Of a stretch of 64,000 nt of DNA, positions 49,124 to 58,108 are shown one piece after another. Under the pieces are notes generated by a model. That model saw nothing but the letters and a program-made list of their open reading frames with translations. It did no database searches and was not told the origin of the DNA. The DNA is taken from the NCBI GenBank assembly GCA_001829185.1, contig MIAR01000029.1, forward strand, positions 1 through 64,000, in the 5' to 3' direction. The position numbers and the translations under genes were made by a program. This DNA comes from Spirochaetes bacterium GWB1_60_80 (lineage in GTDB: Bacteria; Spirochaetota; Spirochaetia; Treponematales; UBA12059). Position 1 is the stretch's first letter. Each line of letters begins with the position of its first letter.

Positions 49124-49416
49124 CGCCCTCTCCCGTCCGCGGCCAACTTGAGTTGTTCGCGGATCTTGATGGCGGCCTCGAAATCATCGCGCGCCAGGGC
49201 CGCGGCCAGGGCCTGGTACTGCCCAGCCTGATCCGCCAGGCCGCCGGCGGCCGGGGTGCGACCGGCGTACAAGCCGCGTCGTCCGAGTCGGCGCTGCATC
49301 AGGAAGAGTTCTGTCCTGAAGCTAGCGACGCAGGCCGCGCACCCCAAAGTACCGGTCCGGCGTAAATCCTCTATTGTCATGCCGCAGCGTGAACACTGCG
49401 CGGCGCCTTTGAACAT
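49120..49416 (-). CDS. mcsA: McsA-like activator with UVR motif
   Basis: A 98-residue protein with two CxxC pairs (CSRCG and CAACV) for zinc and a C-terminal UVR motif (DDFEAAIKIREQL). It is shorter than the roughly 180 residues of Bacillus McsA and lacks the second zinc-finger pair. It should activate McsB. The start is ATG at 49416 with GGGGAG just upstream. A longer frame is rejected. No CtsR gene or CtsR/CIRCE box was found upstream. Confidence 0.8.
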   Translation of the reverse strand: MFKGAAQCSRCGMTIEDLRRTGTLGCAACVASFRTELFLMQRRLGRRGLYAGRTPAAGGLADQAGQYQALAAALARDDFEAAIKIREQLKLAADGRGR

Positions 49417-49615
49417 CGCTCCCCCGCGGGAATGGTCGCCCTGCCATCGCTTAAAGCCTAAAAACCATCCGTTTTCAGTATAACGCTTTTCCGTCAATTG
49501 TAAAAGCCACAGGTCCAAGTGAAGATACGGTAGTTTATTAAATATAATTTGATCGAATAAACCCAGCCACGCCCTTGCCGGCCGACCCAACAATCTGTTA
49601 TTTTATAGCGACTAG

Positions 49616-49643
49616 CCGGAGACCGGTAACCTGTAGTCTCCGG
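49616..49643 (+). promoter_or_regulatory. Leader hairpin ahead of the ABC transporter operon
   Basis: CCGGAGAC (49616-49623) pairs with GTCTCCGG (49636-49643) around 12 nt, in the leader of the binding-protein gene. It does not match a TPP or other riboswitch I know. A likely promoter is TTGCCG (49575-49580), N17, TTATTT (49598-49603). The remaining 49417-49574 is AT-rich and holds the mcsA promoter region. Confidence 0.45.
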
Positions 49644-49667
49644 TCCAGCCCGCTGAAAGGACTCCCC

Positions 49668-50675
49668 ATGAAACGATGTTTTGTCATCCTGGCCTGCCTG
49701 GCGCTTGGCACCAGCGCCCTGACCGCCTTTGGCGATAAAGCCCCCAGCCAGACGCTTCTACCCGAGACCGAAGCCAGCCTGCCGCGGCGCCAGATTCAGG
49801 TTGGCGCCCTCAAAGGCCCCACCGGCCTGGGGATGATTTACCTGTTTGAGGAGCAGCCGCTGCTGGCTGCCAATACCAGCGCGGTCTATCAGGCCGTGGC
49901 CGCGGCCGACATCATGACCGCCAAGCTGCTGTCCGGCGAGCTCGACGTGGCGGTGCTGCCGGTCAACCTGGCCGCCAAACTCTACAACAGCGGCCTGGAT
50001 TACCAGGCGGTGGCCGTGGTCGGCAACGGCATGGTTCAGGTGCTGACCCTAGATCCCGCCATCGGCAGCCTGGCCGACCTGGCGGGCAAAACCGTCTATG
50101 TGGCCGGCCAGTCGGCTACGCCCGATTTCCTGATGCGCAGCCTGATCCGGCATTACGCGCTGGAAGGCATCAACTTGAGCTACCAGTTGCCCATTCCGGA
50201 GATCGCCGCCAGCCTGGTGGCCGGCCGCATCGAGCACGCCGTCCTGCCGGAGCCCTTCGTCACCATGGCCCTGAACGGAAACCCCAGCCTGCGCGTCGCC
50301 TTCGACCTGGGGCGGCTGTGGACCGAATTCAGCGGCATGGCCGACTACCCGATGAGCGTCCTGGTTATCCGGCGCAGCCTGCTGACCGAGCGGCCGGCCG
50401 CGATGCAGGCCCTGGTGGCGGCCTACCGCCGCTCCATCGAGCGGGCCCGCGCCAACCCGGCCGAGGCCGGCGCTTTAGTCCAGAAACATGAACTGGGCCT
50501 GACGGCCGCCGTGGCCAGCGCCGCCATCCCGCGCAGTCAATTAGTCTTCATTGACGCCCAGGCGGCCCGACCGCAGATCGAGAGCCTGCTCCGCCTCTTC
50601 CTGGAGGCCGCGCCGGCCTCCATCGGCGGCGCCCTGCCCAACGACGGCTTCTACGCGCCGCCGGCCACGCCCTGA
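49668..50675 (+). CDS. ABC transporter substrate-binding protein (NMT1/SsuA type)
   Basis: A 335-residue periplasmic binding protein. An N-terminal signal (MKRCFVILACLALGTSALTAFG) is followed by an NMT1/THI5-like fold. GALKGPTGLGMIYL, ADIMTAKLLSGELDVAVLP and LAGKTVYVAGQSATPDFL are the conserved blocks. Family substrates include sulfonates, nitrate, taurine and pyrimidine precursors of thiamine. The one here cannot be told. The start is ATG at 49668 with AAAGGA 7 nt upstream. It is first of three genes, 3 nt before the permease. Confidence 0.85.
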   Translation: MKRCFVILACLALGTSALTAFGDKAPSQTLLPETEASLPRRQIQVGALKGPTGLGMIYLFEEQPLLAANTSAVYQAVAAADIMTAKLLSGELDVAVLPVNLAAKLYNSGLDYQAVAVVGNGMVQVLTLDPAIGSLADLAGKTVYVAGQSATPDFLMRSLIRHYALEGINLSYQLPIPEIAASLVAGRIEHAVLPEPFVTMALNGNPSLRVAFDLGRLWTEFSGMADYPMSVLVIRRSLLTERPAAMQALVAAYRRSIERARANPAEAGALVQKHELGLTAAVASAAIPRSQLVFIDAQAARPQIESLLRLFLEAAPASIGGALPNDGFYAPPATP

Positions 50676-50678
50676 GCG

Positions 50679-51488
50679 ATGGCGCTTGAAACCCAGCCGC
50701 CGGCCAGACAGTCAGTACCCGGCCGACGGCTGCCCGCCGCCGCCCGGCGGGCCGGCGACTTGATCCTGGCCTCGGCCGTCCTGTTAACACTCTGGAAGCT
50801 GGGTGCCCTGGCGGTTGGCAAGGCCATCATCTTGCCAGCGCCGGAACAGGTGGCGGCCAAATTCGGCGAGCTCTTAGGCGACGCCCGCTTCTACCGGGCC
50901 GTCGGCGCCACCGCCCTGCGGGGCCTGTCGGCCTTCGGCCTTGCCATGATCCTAGGTAGCCTTTCAGGCTTCCTGGCCGGCCTGTCGCGGCGCTTTGAAG
51001 GGCTGCTGGCGCCGGCCCTCTTGGTCATCCGGGCCACGCCGGTGCTGGCCATCATCCTGCTAGCCCTGATCTGGTTCCCGGCCGGCTTCGTGCCGGTCTT
51101 CTCGGCCGTGATCATGGCCGTCCCAATCGTCAGCGCCGAAGTCTCGGCCGCCGTCCGCTCGGTCGATCCCAAGCTGGTCGAGATGGCCCGGCTGTTTCGG
51201 GCCAGCCCGGCGCGCATCAACCTGGAAGTGCGGCTGCCGTCGGCCCTGCCCCATTTCTTGGCCGCCAGCCGCAACGCCCTGGGGCTGGCCTGGAAGGTGG
51301 TGGTGGCCGGCGAAGTCATGAGCCAGCCGCCGGAAGCCATCGGCAGCGGCATGCAAGCCGCCCGGGTGATGCTGGAAACCACCGAAGTCTTTGCCTGGGC
51401 GGCCGCCGGCATCCTGCTCTGCGCCCTCAGCGACGGGCTGTTCGACCTGATACTCCAAACCTACAACCGCCAGCGGAGGCCGGACTGA
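50679..51488 (+). CDS. ABC transporter permease (SsuC/TauC type)
   Basis: A 269-residue inner-membrane permease with about six helices. The EAA-type loop that contacts the ATPase reads EMARLFRASPARINLEVRLPSALPHFL. It starts 3 nt after the binding-protein stop. The last base overlaps the ATPase start (TGATG). Confidence 0.9.
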   Translation: MALETQPPARQSVPGRRLPAAARRAGDLILASAVLLTLWKLGALAVGKAIILPAPEQVAAKFGELLGDARFYRAVGATALRGLSAFGLAMILGSLSGFLAGLSRRFEGLLAPALLVIRATPVLAIILLALIWFPAGFVPVFSAVIMAVPIVSAEVSAAVRSVDPKLVEMARLFRASPARINLEVRLPSALPHFLAASRNALGLAWKVVVAGEVMSQPPEAIGSGMQAARVMLETTEVFAWAAAGILLCALSDGLFDLILQTYNRQRRPD

Positions 51489-52195
51489 TGTACCATATTG
51501 CGCAGCTAACCAAAAGCTACGGCCCACGGCTGGTCTTGGACGGTCTGAACCTGGCCATCGCCCCGCAAGCCATCAACGTCATACTAGGACCCTCCGGCTG
51601 CGGCAAAACGACCCTGCTCAACATCCTGGCCGGCCTGGACAATGATTACCAGGGAACGGTCGGCGCACTGAGCGCGCTGAGCGCCAGCTACGTCTTTCAG
51701 GAAGACCGCCTGCTGCCCTGGCGTAGCGCCCTCGACAACGTCGCCTTCGCCTTGCTGGCCTTCATGGAAGCGCCGGCCGCGCGAGCCAAGGCCACCGGAG
51801 CGCTGGAAGGCCTGGGCCTGGCCGCTTTCCAGCACCACTATCCGGCCACCCTATCCGGCGGCATGCGGCGGCGGGTCGCCCTGGCCAGAGCCTTCGCCTG
51901 TCCTGGCCAGCTGATGCTGCTCGACGAACCGTTCGGCGCCTTGGACCTAAAGACCCGGATCGCCGTCATGGACAGCTTCTTGGAACTCCATCAAGGCGAC
52001 TGCCGCACTACCGTACTGGTGACGCACGAGGTCCGCGAGGCGATTTATCTGGCTGATTCGGTGCTAACCTTATCGGGCGCGCCGGCCCAGGCACGCGACC
52101 GCTTCCCGGTTCAGCTGGATCGCGCCGGCCGCAGTTTTGCCAGTCCGCAGTCCGCCGCCCTGGAAGCGGCCCTCTACGCCTCGATCCTGGCTTGA
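51488..52195 (+). CDS. ABC transporter ATPase (SsuB/TauB type)
   Basis: A 235-residue ATPase. Walker A is GPSGCGKTT near residue 35, the ABC signature is LSGGMRRRVALARA near 122 and Walker B is LMLLDEPFGALD. It powers the importer with the two preceding genes. Its last 22 nt overlap the convergent kinase gene on the minus strand. Confidence 0.93.
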   Translation: MYHIAQLTKSYGPRLVLDGLNLAIAPQAINVILGPSGCGKTTLLNILAGLDNDYQGTVGALSALSASYVFQEDRLLPWRSALDNVAFALLAFMEAPAARAKATGALEGLGLAAFQHHYPATLSGGMRRRVALARAFACPGQLMLLDEPFGALDLKTRIAVMDSFLELHQGDCRTTVLVTHEVREAIYLADSVLTLSGAPAQARDRFPVQLDRAGRSFASPQSAALEAALYASILA

Positions 52196-53652
52196 GCCGA
52201 CACTAACGGCAAGTAGACCGTGAAGGTGCTGCCCTGGCCGGGGGTCGACGCCACGTCGATATAGCCGTGGGCGCTCTGCACGATGCCGATGACGGTGGAA
52301 AGGCCAAGGCCGGTTCCCTTGCCAACCGGTTTGGTGGTAAAGAAGGGATCAAAAATCTTAGGCAGGTTGACCGGTTGGATACCACTACCTTCGTCGGCCA
52401 CACTAATGAAAGCCCACTTCCCAGCCGGAATGTCTTGCACGATGGCGCGCTTGGGAGTCGGCATGATTTCCAGGCCGCTGGAGATACGCAGGGTTCCGCC
52501 CAAGGACATGGCGTCGCGGGCGTTCAGGCACAGGTTCAGCAGGGCTTGCTCGAGACGCAGCTTGTCGGCCAGTACCGTCATGGGCTCGTCCTGGTGGCGT
52601 GACTCGATCTTAATGCCCTTGCCGACCAGGCGGGACAGCAGCAGTTCCAGATCCTGGCAGACTGCGGCCGGGGCCAAGGCCTCGGCCTTGACCGGGTCGT
52701 TGCGGGCAAACATCAGCAATTGCTTGGTCAAACCAGTGGCGCGCTCGGTGGAGCGGATAATGCCCTCCAGTTCGGCCATGGCCTCGACCTGTCCCTCAAT
52801 CTCGGATTCCAGCATGCGCGCGAAGCCGAGAATGGCCGTCAGGATGTTGTTAAACTCGTGCGCCACCGAGCTGGCCAGTTTACCCAGCGCATCCATTTTC
52901 TGCGATTGCAGCAGCTTCTGGGCCAGTTCCTGCTTCTCGGTGATATCGAGCGCCTGGCACAAAAAGGCGCCGGCCTCGTATTCCAGGCTGAACGGCGCCA
53001 ACGACAACAATACCGTCCGCGTCTTGTTCTGATCGACCAGCAGCGACAACTCGACATTGCGCAGGGAGCCCCTGGTAGCCAAGGCGCGTTCCAGCAGCTG
53101 CCGGTCGGCTGGCAAGGCCAGTAAGGTTGGCAGGTCACCGTAGTACGCTTCGGCCGCGATCAGCTCCAAGAAGGCGGCATTGGTCTCCAGCACGGCGCCG
53201 GCAGCGTTGACGATGCATTGCGGCATCAGGCCGGCCGAGAACAGGCTGCGATAGCGTTGCTCGCTGCGTCGCAAGCGGCTTTCCATCGAGGCCCGGTACA
53301 AGGCCAGTTCAATGGCGGTGCGCAGCTCGCGATCATTGAAGGGTTTGAGCACATAAGCATACGGCTGGCTCTGCTTGGCTCGCTCGATGGTGGCATTGTC
53401 TGAATAGGCGGTTAACAGGATTACCGGAACGCCATACTGGCTATGCAGCAAGGCGGCGGCTTCCAGCCCGTCCATGCTACCCGCCAGGTGGATATCGAGC
53501 AGCACCAGGTCCGGCGGCTGCTTGGCCACGGCCAGCAACAAATCCTCGGCGCGGCTATACAAGCCGCTGACGGTATACTGGTTTCTGGTGAGAAAACGCT
53601 CAATATCAAGCGCGACAATCGTCTCGTCTTCGCAGACGGCTATGCGCTGCAA
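52174..53652 (-). CDS. Receiver-PAS-histidine kinase
   Basis: A 492-residue soluble kinase. The N-terminal receiver has phospho-acceptor Asp53 (VLLDIHL) and Lys103 (VLKPF). A PAS fold covers about 130-240. HisKA phosphorylates His265 in SSVAHEFNN. The ATPase has [15 protein letters not shown] and GKGTGLGLS. Since it has a receiver at the front and no membrane segment, it is likely controlled by an upstream phosphorelay. The start is a TTG at 53652, 21 nt after the receiver gene. Its 3' end overlaps the ABC ATPase gene on the other strand by 22 nt. Confidence 0.85.
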   Translation of the reverse strand: MQRIAVCEDETIVALDIERFLTRNQYTVSGLYSRAEDLLLAVAKQPPDLVLLDIHLAGSMDGLEAAALLHSQYGVPVILLTAYSDNATIERAKQSQPYAYVLKPFNDRELRTAIELALYRASMESRLRRSEQRYRSLFSAGLMPQCIVNAAGAVLETNAAFLELIAAEAYYGDLPTLLALPADRQLLERALATRGSLRNVELSLLVDQNKTRTVLLSLAPFSLEYEAGAFLCQALDITEKQELAQKLLQSQKMDALGKLASSVAHEFNNILTAILGFARMLESEIEGQVEAMAELEGIIRSTERATGLTKQLLMFARNDPVKAEALAPAAVCQDLELLLSRLVGKGIKIESRHQDEPMTVLADKLRLEQALLNLCLNARDAMSLGGTLRISSGLEIMPTPKRAIVQDIPAGKWAFISVADEGSGIQPVNLPKIFDPFFTTKPVGKGTGLGLSTVIGIVQSAHGYIDVASTPGQGSTFTVYLPLVSAQARIEA

Positions 53653-53673
53653 ACCAGTTTTCCCGGCATTGCT

Positions 53674-54087
53674 CTAGCTCTTGGTTCCCGGCAGGAGGCC
53701 GAATTTGGTCATCTCCGCTTTGATTTTCAGACGGTCGACCGGCTTGACGATGTAAGCGGTGGCGCCGCCCTTGAAATAAGCGCTGACCACATTGTGGGGA
53801 TCCTCCAGCACGGTGGTCATGACCACGCGCACTTCGCGCACCGGATCGACACCGGCCTCTTGTTCCAGCTTGCGGATCTGGCGCAAGGCTTCCTGCCCGT
53901 CCATGCGCGGCATCATGATGTCCATGAAGATTATATCGTACGGCTTCTGTTCCGATACGGCCAGGCTGTAGGCCTGGACCGCTTCCTCGCCGTCGACCAC
54001 CGCATCGACCGCTCCGTATTCCTCGAGCGTTTTCTGCATCATGCGACGGCTGCTAAAATCATCCTCCACAATCAAAATGCGTGTCAT
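53674..54087 (-). CDS. Stand-alone receiver (CheY-like)
   Basis: A 137-residue single receiver domain beginning MTRILIVEDD. The phospho-acceptor Asp is in IIFMDIMMP, the conserved Thr region in VVMTTV and the Lys in YIVKPV. It has no output domain. The start overlaps the hybrid-kinase stop by 4 nt (ATGA). It is placed between two kinases and may pass phosphate between them (inference). Confidence 0.85.
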   Translation of the reverse strand: MTRILIVEDDFSSRRMMQKTLEEYGAVDAVVDGEEAVQAYSLAVSEQKPYDIIFMDIMMPRMDGQEALRQIRKLEQEAGVDPVREVRVVMTTVLEDPHNVVSAYFKGGATAYIVKPVDRLKIKAEMTKFGLLPGTKS

Positions 54088-56027
54088 GAAGACCTCCCCG
54101 GCGCGTAGGTAATAAAATCTTTCTGCAAGAGTATCTGCAGCTCATGGATCCAGGGACCGGCGCCCTTGCGGGCATCCATCAGCAAGGTGAGCACGAAACG
54201 GGCCGCCGCGGCATACTGCCGAAGGCAAAAATCATCATAATGACGCTTCGCGGTCCGCTCGATCAAGCCAAGATCCTGGCTTTCGAAGGCCAGGCGCAGG
54301 TCGTGCCAGAGCAAAGTCAGCGTCTCAGACATCTGGGGCGTCATATCTAAGGCCGCCTCATCAAGCAAGCGGCCGTATACCGACGGCAGGGCACGGCCAT
54401 AATCCCCCCCCGCGTCGGGTTCGAAAAGTTCTGCCAGGCCATCAGGGGGGGAAACCGCCGCCGGCGTCGGCGCAGCCTGGCTTGAGCCGACCGGGTTGAC
54501 CGAACCAGCGTAGCGTAGCAAGTCCTCGTAGACCAAGCTGGGCTGCAGCGGGTACGGTCGCCTAAAAAAACTCTCCGACCGGCGGATATAGCACAGAGGG
54601 TCAGTCGGCGCCCCCAGGATCACCAGGCGGTCGGCCACGCAACCGACGGCCGCGTATAAACGGTTACGCAAGTCCTGGTTGGCCTTGGCCCAGGCGGCCA
54701 ACTCGATATAGATCAGCGCCCAATTGGCCGCGCCGGCCGGCTCCGGATCAAAAGTCCAGCAGGTCACGCCAAGAGGCGTCACCATCGCGGTCAAATCCTC
54801 GGCAATTGTCTCGGGTAGTCCGTACATGGCGACGCGAAGTCCGGCCAGCCGGTGATCCGGCAGGGAGCAGGCCGACTCCACCTGGGCCGGCAGGGGCAAG
54901 AAAAGGTCGACGCAGGTGCCGTGACGCTCGTCGAAACTGACCTTTAACTCGATATTCAGCAATTCAGTCAACTTTTTGACCAGACTGAGGCCAAGACCCA
55001 GCCCCTCATACAAGCGGGTATACGAGGCATCCCCCTGACTGAAGGGGGTAAACAGCTGGGCCAGCTTGTGCGGCGCGATGCCGGTCCCCGAATCGGAAAT
55101 CTGAATATGCAGATAACTCTGCCCCAGACGCTCGACACGGGTACCGCCGAGTCGGACATAGCCTCTGGTGGTAAACTTGACGGCATTCTCAACCAAATTT
55201 TTGAGGATGGTTGCAATCTTGGCGGCATCGCCGACCAGGCTGGCCGGCAGAGCCGGGTCGATATAGAGGCCGATGGCGAGCCCCTTCATGTAGGCATCGC
55301 CGGCATAGGGCTCCCAGGAGCGCATAAACAAGTCCTCGATGATGAACTCCGTGACCATCGGTACCAAGGCCTTGTTTTCCAGCTTAGTGTAATCGAGGAT
55401 GGTATTGATCGAGGCTTCCAGGCGGCGGGCACCGCGGCTGGCGAACAGCAGGTATTCGGTCAACTCGTCGTTTTCGGTTAGCTGCAGGGCCAGGTCGATG
55501 AAGCCGAGAATCGAATTCAGCGGTGTCTTCAGCTCGTGGCTGATGTTGGACAAAAAGCTGCTTTTTGCCCGGTTGCTTTCTTCCGCCAGGTTCTTGGCCT
55601 TTTCCAGCGATTTTTGGTAGCTGTACTTGGAGAGGGCCAACTCGATGGCGATCGCCATCTCCCGCTCATGGAACGGTTTGACAATGTAGCCGTAGGGACT
55701 GGTGGTGCGCACCCGGGCCAGGGTGGCGTCGTCGGTGAAAGCCGTCACGAAGATGATCGGCGGGCCATCGGCGGCATTGATGACGTTGGCGGCTTCGATG
55801 CCGTCGGCGTCGCCTTTGAGCTTGATGTCCATCAAGATCAGATCTGGCCGCAGATCGCGCGCCTTGTCGATGGCACCCTGCGCCGTGGCGGCAACATCGC
55901 ACACCTTGTATCCCAGGGACGCCAAACGGTGGCGCATGTCCAGGGCGACGATGGTCTCGTCCTCGACGATCAAGATACGGGCCTTATCCCTCCACCCCTC
56001 GGCGGTGGTTTCGCTCGACTCGATCAC
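54084..56027 (-). CDS. Receiver-histidine kinase with C-terminal extension
   Basis: A 647-residue soluble kinase. The receiver has Asp67 (LILMDIKL). HisKA has His164 (SNISHELKTPLNS). The ATPase has NLVENAVKF, ISDSGTGIAP and GLGLGLSLVKKL. After the ATPase comes a region of about 250 residues that includes a degenerate receiver-like part and a helical C-terminus that could be an HPt. It contains a G8 run on the coding strand (54414-54421) and a C7 run. The start is GTG at 56027 with a weak GGGGA site. It follows cheW by 41 nt. Confidence 0.8.
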   Translation of the reverse strand: MIESSETTAEGWRDKARILIVEDETIVALDMRHRLASLGYKVCDVAATAQGAIDKARDLRPDLILMDIKLKGDADGIEAANVINAADGPPIIFVTAFTDDATLARVRTTSPYGYIVKPFHEREMAIAIELALSKYSYQKSLEKAKNLAEESNRAKSSFLSNISHELKTPLNSILGFIDLALQLTENDELTEYLLFASRGARRLEASINTILDYTKLENKALVPMVTEFIIEDLFMRSWEPYAGDAYMKGLAIGLYIDPALPASLVGDAAKIATILKNLVENAVKFTTRGYVRLGGTRVERLGQSYLHIQISDSGTGIAPHKLAQLFTPFSQGDASYTRLYEGLGLGLSLVKKLTELLNIELKVSFDERHGTCVDLFLPLPAQVESACSLPDHRLAGLRVAMYGLPETIAEDLTAMVTPLGVTCWTFDPEPAGAANWALIYIELAAWAKANQDLRNRLYAAVGCVADRLVILGAPTDPLCYIRRSESFFRRPYPLQPSLVYEDLLRYAGSVNPVGSSQAAPTPAAVSPPDGLAELFEPDAGGDYGRALPSVYGRLLDEAALDMTPQMSETLTLLWHDLRLAFESQDLGLIERTAKRHYDDFCLRQYAAAARFVLTLLMDARKGAGPWIHELQILLQKDFITYAPGRSS

Positions 56028-56068
56028 GCTGGTCGTCCCCGTCCGGGATCGGGCTGCGGTGGACGCAT

Positions 56069-56545
56069 TCAGGCTGCCGCCTCGCGATACACGGCGTCCA
56101 TGTCCACAATAATGACAAAACCATCACTGACATGGGCGATGGCTTGGACGAATTTCTCGTTGCCGGCCTGGCCGGCGCTCGGCCGCGTGCCCAGATCGGG
56201 GATGGCCTCGATGACGCTGGCGTCCAGATCAATCACCTCGCGCACTCCGTCCGCCAACATGGCAAAGCTGGCCAACTCGCCGTCGCATTCCAGCTGGAGC
56301 ACGATAAGGGCGGCGACGGCCAGGTTCTGTTGCCCAGAACCTGAAAAGCTGACGGCCAGGTCGATGACCGGAACCACCGACCCCCGGTGATTGATGACAC
56401 CGCAGACGATGGGTTTGGCGTTCGGTACCCGGGTGATGGCCTGCATCTCCAATACCACCTCCACCTTGCCGACGGGGATGGCATAGACCGACTCGCCCAG
56501 CACGAAGGACAGATAACGGCTGGTAGCCCCCTGGTTGTCGCTCAT
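56069..56545 (-). CDS. cheW: CheW adaptor, second copy
   Basis: A 158-residue CheW-like SH3-pair domain. Conserved blocks are RYLSFVLGESVYAIPVGKVEVVL, GVINHRGSVVPVIDL and a C-terminal FVIIVDMDAVYRE. It links chemoreceptors to CheA. It starts 1 nt after cheY, so the two are coupled. Confidence 0.92.
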   Translation of the reverse strand: MSDNQGATSRYLSFVLGESVYAIPVGKVEVVLEMQAITRVPNAKPIVCGVINHRGSVVPVIDLAVSFSGSGQQNLAVAALIVLQLECDGELASFAMLADGVREVIDLDASVIEAIPDLGTRPSAGQAGNEKFVQAIAHVSDGFVIIVDMDAVYREAAA

Positions 56546-56546
56546 C

Positions 56547-56915
56547 TCATTCCACCACTTTTTTGACGACAGCCATCAGCTTGTCGGCGCTGAACGGCTT
56601 GACGATCCAACCCGTGGCGCCGGCCTCCTTGCCTTCGTTCATCTTGCTGCCCTGGGACTCGGTAGTCAGCACCAGTATGGGCGTGAACTTGAATTTCGGA
56701 TTCCCGCGCGCCTGGCGGATAAAGCCGATGCCATCCAGATTCGGCATGTTCACGTCGGTGATGACGCAATCGAAGCGTTCGGCGGCGGCCAGTTTGGCCA
56801 GTCCGTCCAGGCCATCGACCGCCTCAACCGTTTGAAAGCCTTCTTGGTTCAGTATAAAGGTAATGCTCTGGCGGATGGCCGCCGAATCATCGACTACCAG
56901 GATAAGCTTGGCCAT
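56547..56915 (-). CDS. cheY: Chemotaxis response regulator CheY
   Basis: A 122-residue receiver with Asp at VDDSA (acidic pocket), the phospho-acceptor in CVITDVNMPNLDG, Thr in LVLTTES and Lys in IVKPFS. Phospho-CheY controls the flagellar switch. ATG at 56915 with GAGGAGG upstream. Confidence 0.92.
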   Translation of the reverse strand: MAKLILVVDDSAAIRQSITFILNQEGFQTVEAVDGLDGLAKLAAAERFDCVITDVNMPNLDGIGFIRQARGNPKFKFTPILVLTTESQGSKMNEGKEAGATGWIVKPFSADKLMAVVKKVVE

Positions 56916-56941
56916 AGTTCCTCCTCATGATATGCCAATAA

Positions 56942-56980
56942 GCGGTTGAAAAACGCGGATGCGGCCTTTTCAACAACCTG
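56942..56980 (-). mobile_element. 39-bp MITE derivative, copy G
   Basis: A single-hairpin remnant that keeps both ends but lacks the middle. Flanks are ATAA (56938-56941) and TCAA (56981-56984), each one change from TTAA. The right flank forms the TGA stop of cheB (56983-56981). It sits between cheB and cheY in the operon. Confidence 0.75.
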
Positions 56981-58048
56981 TCAACGGGTAACTTTCAGTA
57001 CTTCGGCGGCGATCCGGGACAGGGGGCAAATCTGATCCACCCCGCCCAATTTGATCGCCTCGTTGGGCATCCCGAAAACCACGCAAGATTCCTCGTCCTG
57101 GGCGATGGTCCAAGCCCCGCTGTCGTGCATCTCTTTCATGCCGCGCGCGCCGTCGTCGCCCATGCCGGTCATGATCACCCCGAGGGCATTCTTGCCGGCA
57201 TAACGCGCCGCCGACCGGAACAGCACGTCCACGCTTGGCCGGTGCCGGCACACCAGGGGGCCTTCCTTGACCTCGACATAATAGCGGGCCCCCGAGCGCT
57301 TGAGCAAGGTATGCTTGTTACCCGGCGCGATCAAAGCTTGCCCCCGGAGAACCGTATCATTGTCGGCAGCCTCCTTAACGCTGACGCGGCAGAGCCCGTC
57401 CAGGCGCCGCGCGAAGGCCGCCGTAAAATGTTCCGGCATGTGCTGCACGATGACGATGCCAGGGCAATTTTCCGGCAGAGCCTCCAAAAATTCGCGCAAG
57501 GCCTCAGTACCGCCGGTGGAGGCGCCTACCATCACTATTTTCTCTGTCGTCTCTATTATGCTGTTGGAGACCGGTTTTGGCAACATGGCATCGGCGTTTA
57601 ATTTCGGCGTTACTTCGCGCAGCGCGGCCAGCGGCCGGTGCTTGTGCCGGCTGAGGTGGGCGGCCTTCACCGCGTCGCAAATGGAGACCCGTGATTCCTC
57701 GAGGAATTGCTTGGTGCCGAGTTTTGGCTTCTGGATGATGTCGACCGCGCCATATTCCATGGCCTTGATGGCGTTGTCGGAGCCATCATCGGCCTTGCTG
57801 GAGCAAATAACCACCGGGATGTCGCTAGTTTCGCGAATCTTGCGCAAGAAGGTCAAACCGTCCATTCGCGGCATCTCCAGGTCGGAGAGGATGACGTCCG
57901 GCCGCTCGATCTCCAGCTTCTTGAGGGCAAACAATGGGTCGGCGGCCACGGCGATGACGCGCAACTGAGAATCGGAATCGAGAATATCCTTCAAGGTCTG
58001 CCGCACCAGGGCAGAATCGTCAACTACCAGTACTTTTATCTTGTTCAC
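56981..58048 (-). CDS. cheB: Chemotaxis methylesterase CheB
   Basis: A 355-residue protein-glutamate methylesterase/deamidase. The receiver has Asp56 (VILSDLEMP). The catalytic triad is Ser177 (GASTGGTEA), His203 (VQHMPEHFT) and Asp299 (GMGDDGARG). It removes methyl groups from receptors, opposing CheR. Start is GTG at 58048. A run of ten G (58061-58052) lies 3 nt upstream and is the only purine-rich site. Length changes in this tract would alter translation. The stop is in MITE copy G's flank. Confidence 0.95.
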   Translation of the reverse strand: MNKIKVLVVDDSALVRQTLKDILDSDSQLRVIAVAADPLFALKKLEIERPDVILSDLEMPRMDGLTFLRKIRETSDIPVVICSSKADDGSDNAIKAMEYGAVDIIQKPKLGTKQFLEESRVSICDAVKAAHLSRHKHRPLAALREVTPKLNADAMLPKPVSNSIIETTEKIVMVGASTGGTEALREFLEALPENCPGIVIVQHMPEHFTAAFARRLDGLCRVSVKEAADNDTVLRGQALIAPGNKHTLLKRSGARYYVEVKEGPLVCRHRPSVDVLFRSAARYAGKNALGVIMTGMGDDGARGMKEMHDSGAWTIAQDEESCVVFGMPNEAIKLGGVDQICPLSRIAAEVLKVTR

Positions 58049-58051
58049 ACG

Positions 58052-58061
58052 CCCCCCCCCC
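58052..58061 (-). promoter_or_regulatory. G10 tract at the cheB ribosome-binding site
   Basis: Ten consecutive G on the minus strand, 3 nt before the GTG start of cheB. It probably serves as the Shine-Dalgarno. Homopolymers of this length are prone to slippage. Confidence 0.6.
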
Positions 58062-58108
58062 AGCCGGCAAGTTTTCGGACGGACCCGCGCTGCCGGCCTG
58101 GTCGTTTG

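Noticed and set aside
49417-49570. CtsR box or CIRCE element upstream of mcsA
   Set aside because: Neither the GGTCAAA tandem nor TTAGCACTC-N9-GAGTGCTAA was found.
49616-49643. TPP or other metabolite riboswitch before the NMT1-type importer
   Set aside because: Only a simple hairpin is present. The conserved TPP core sequences are absent.
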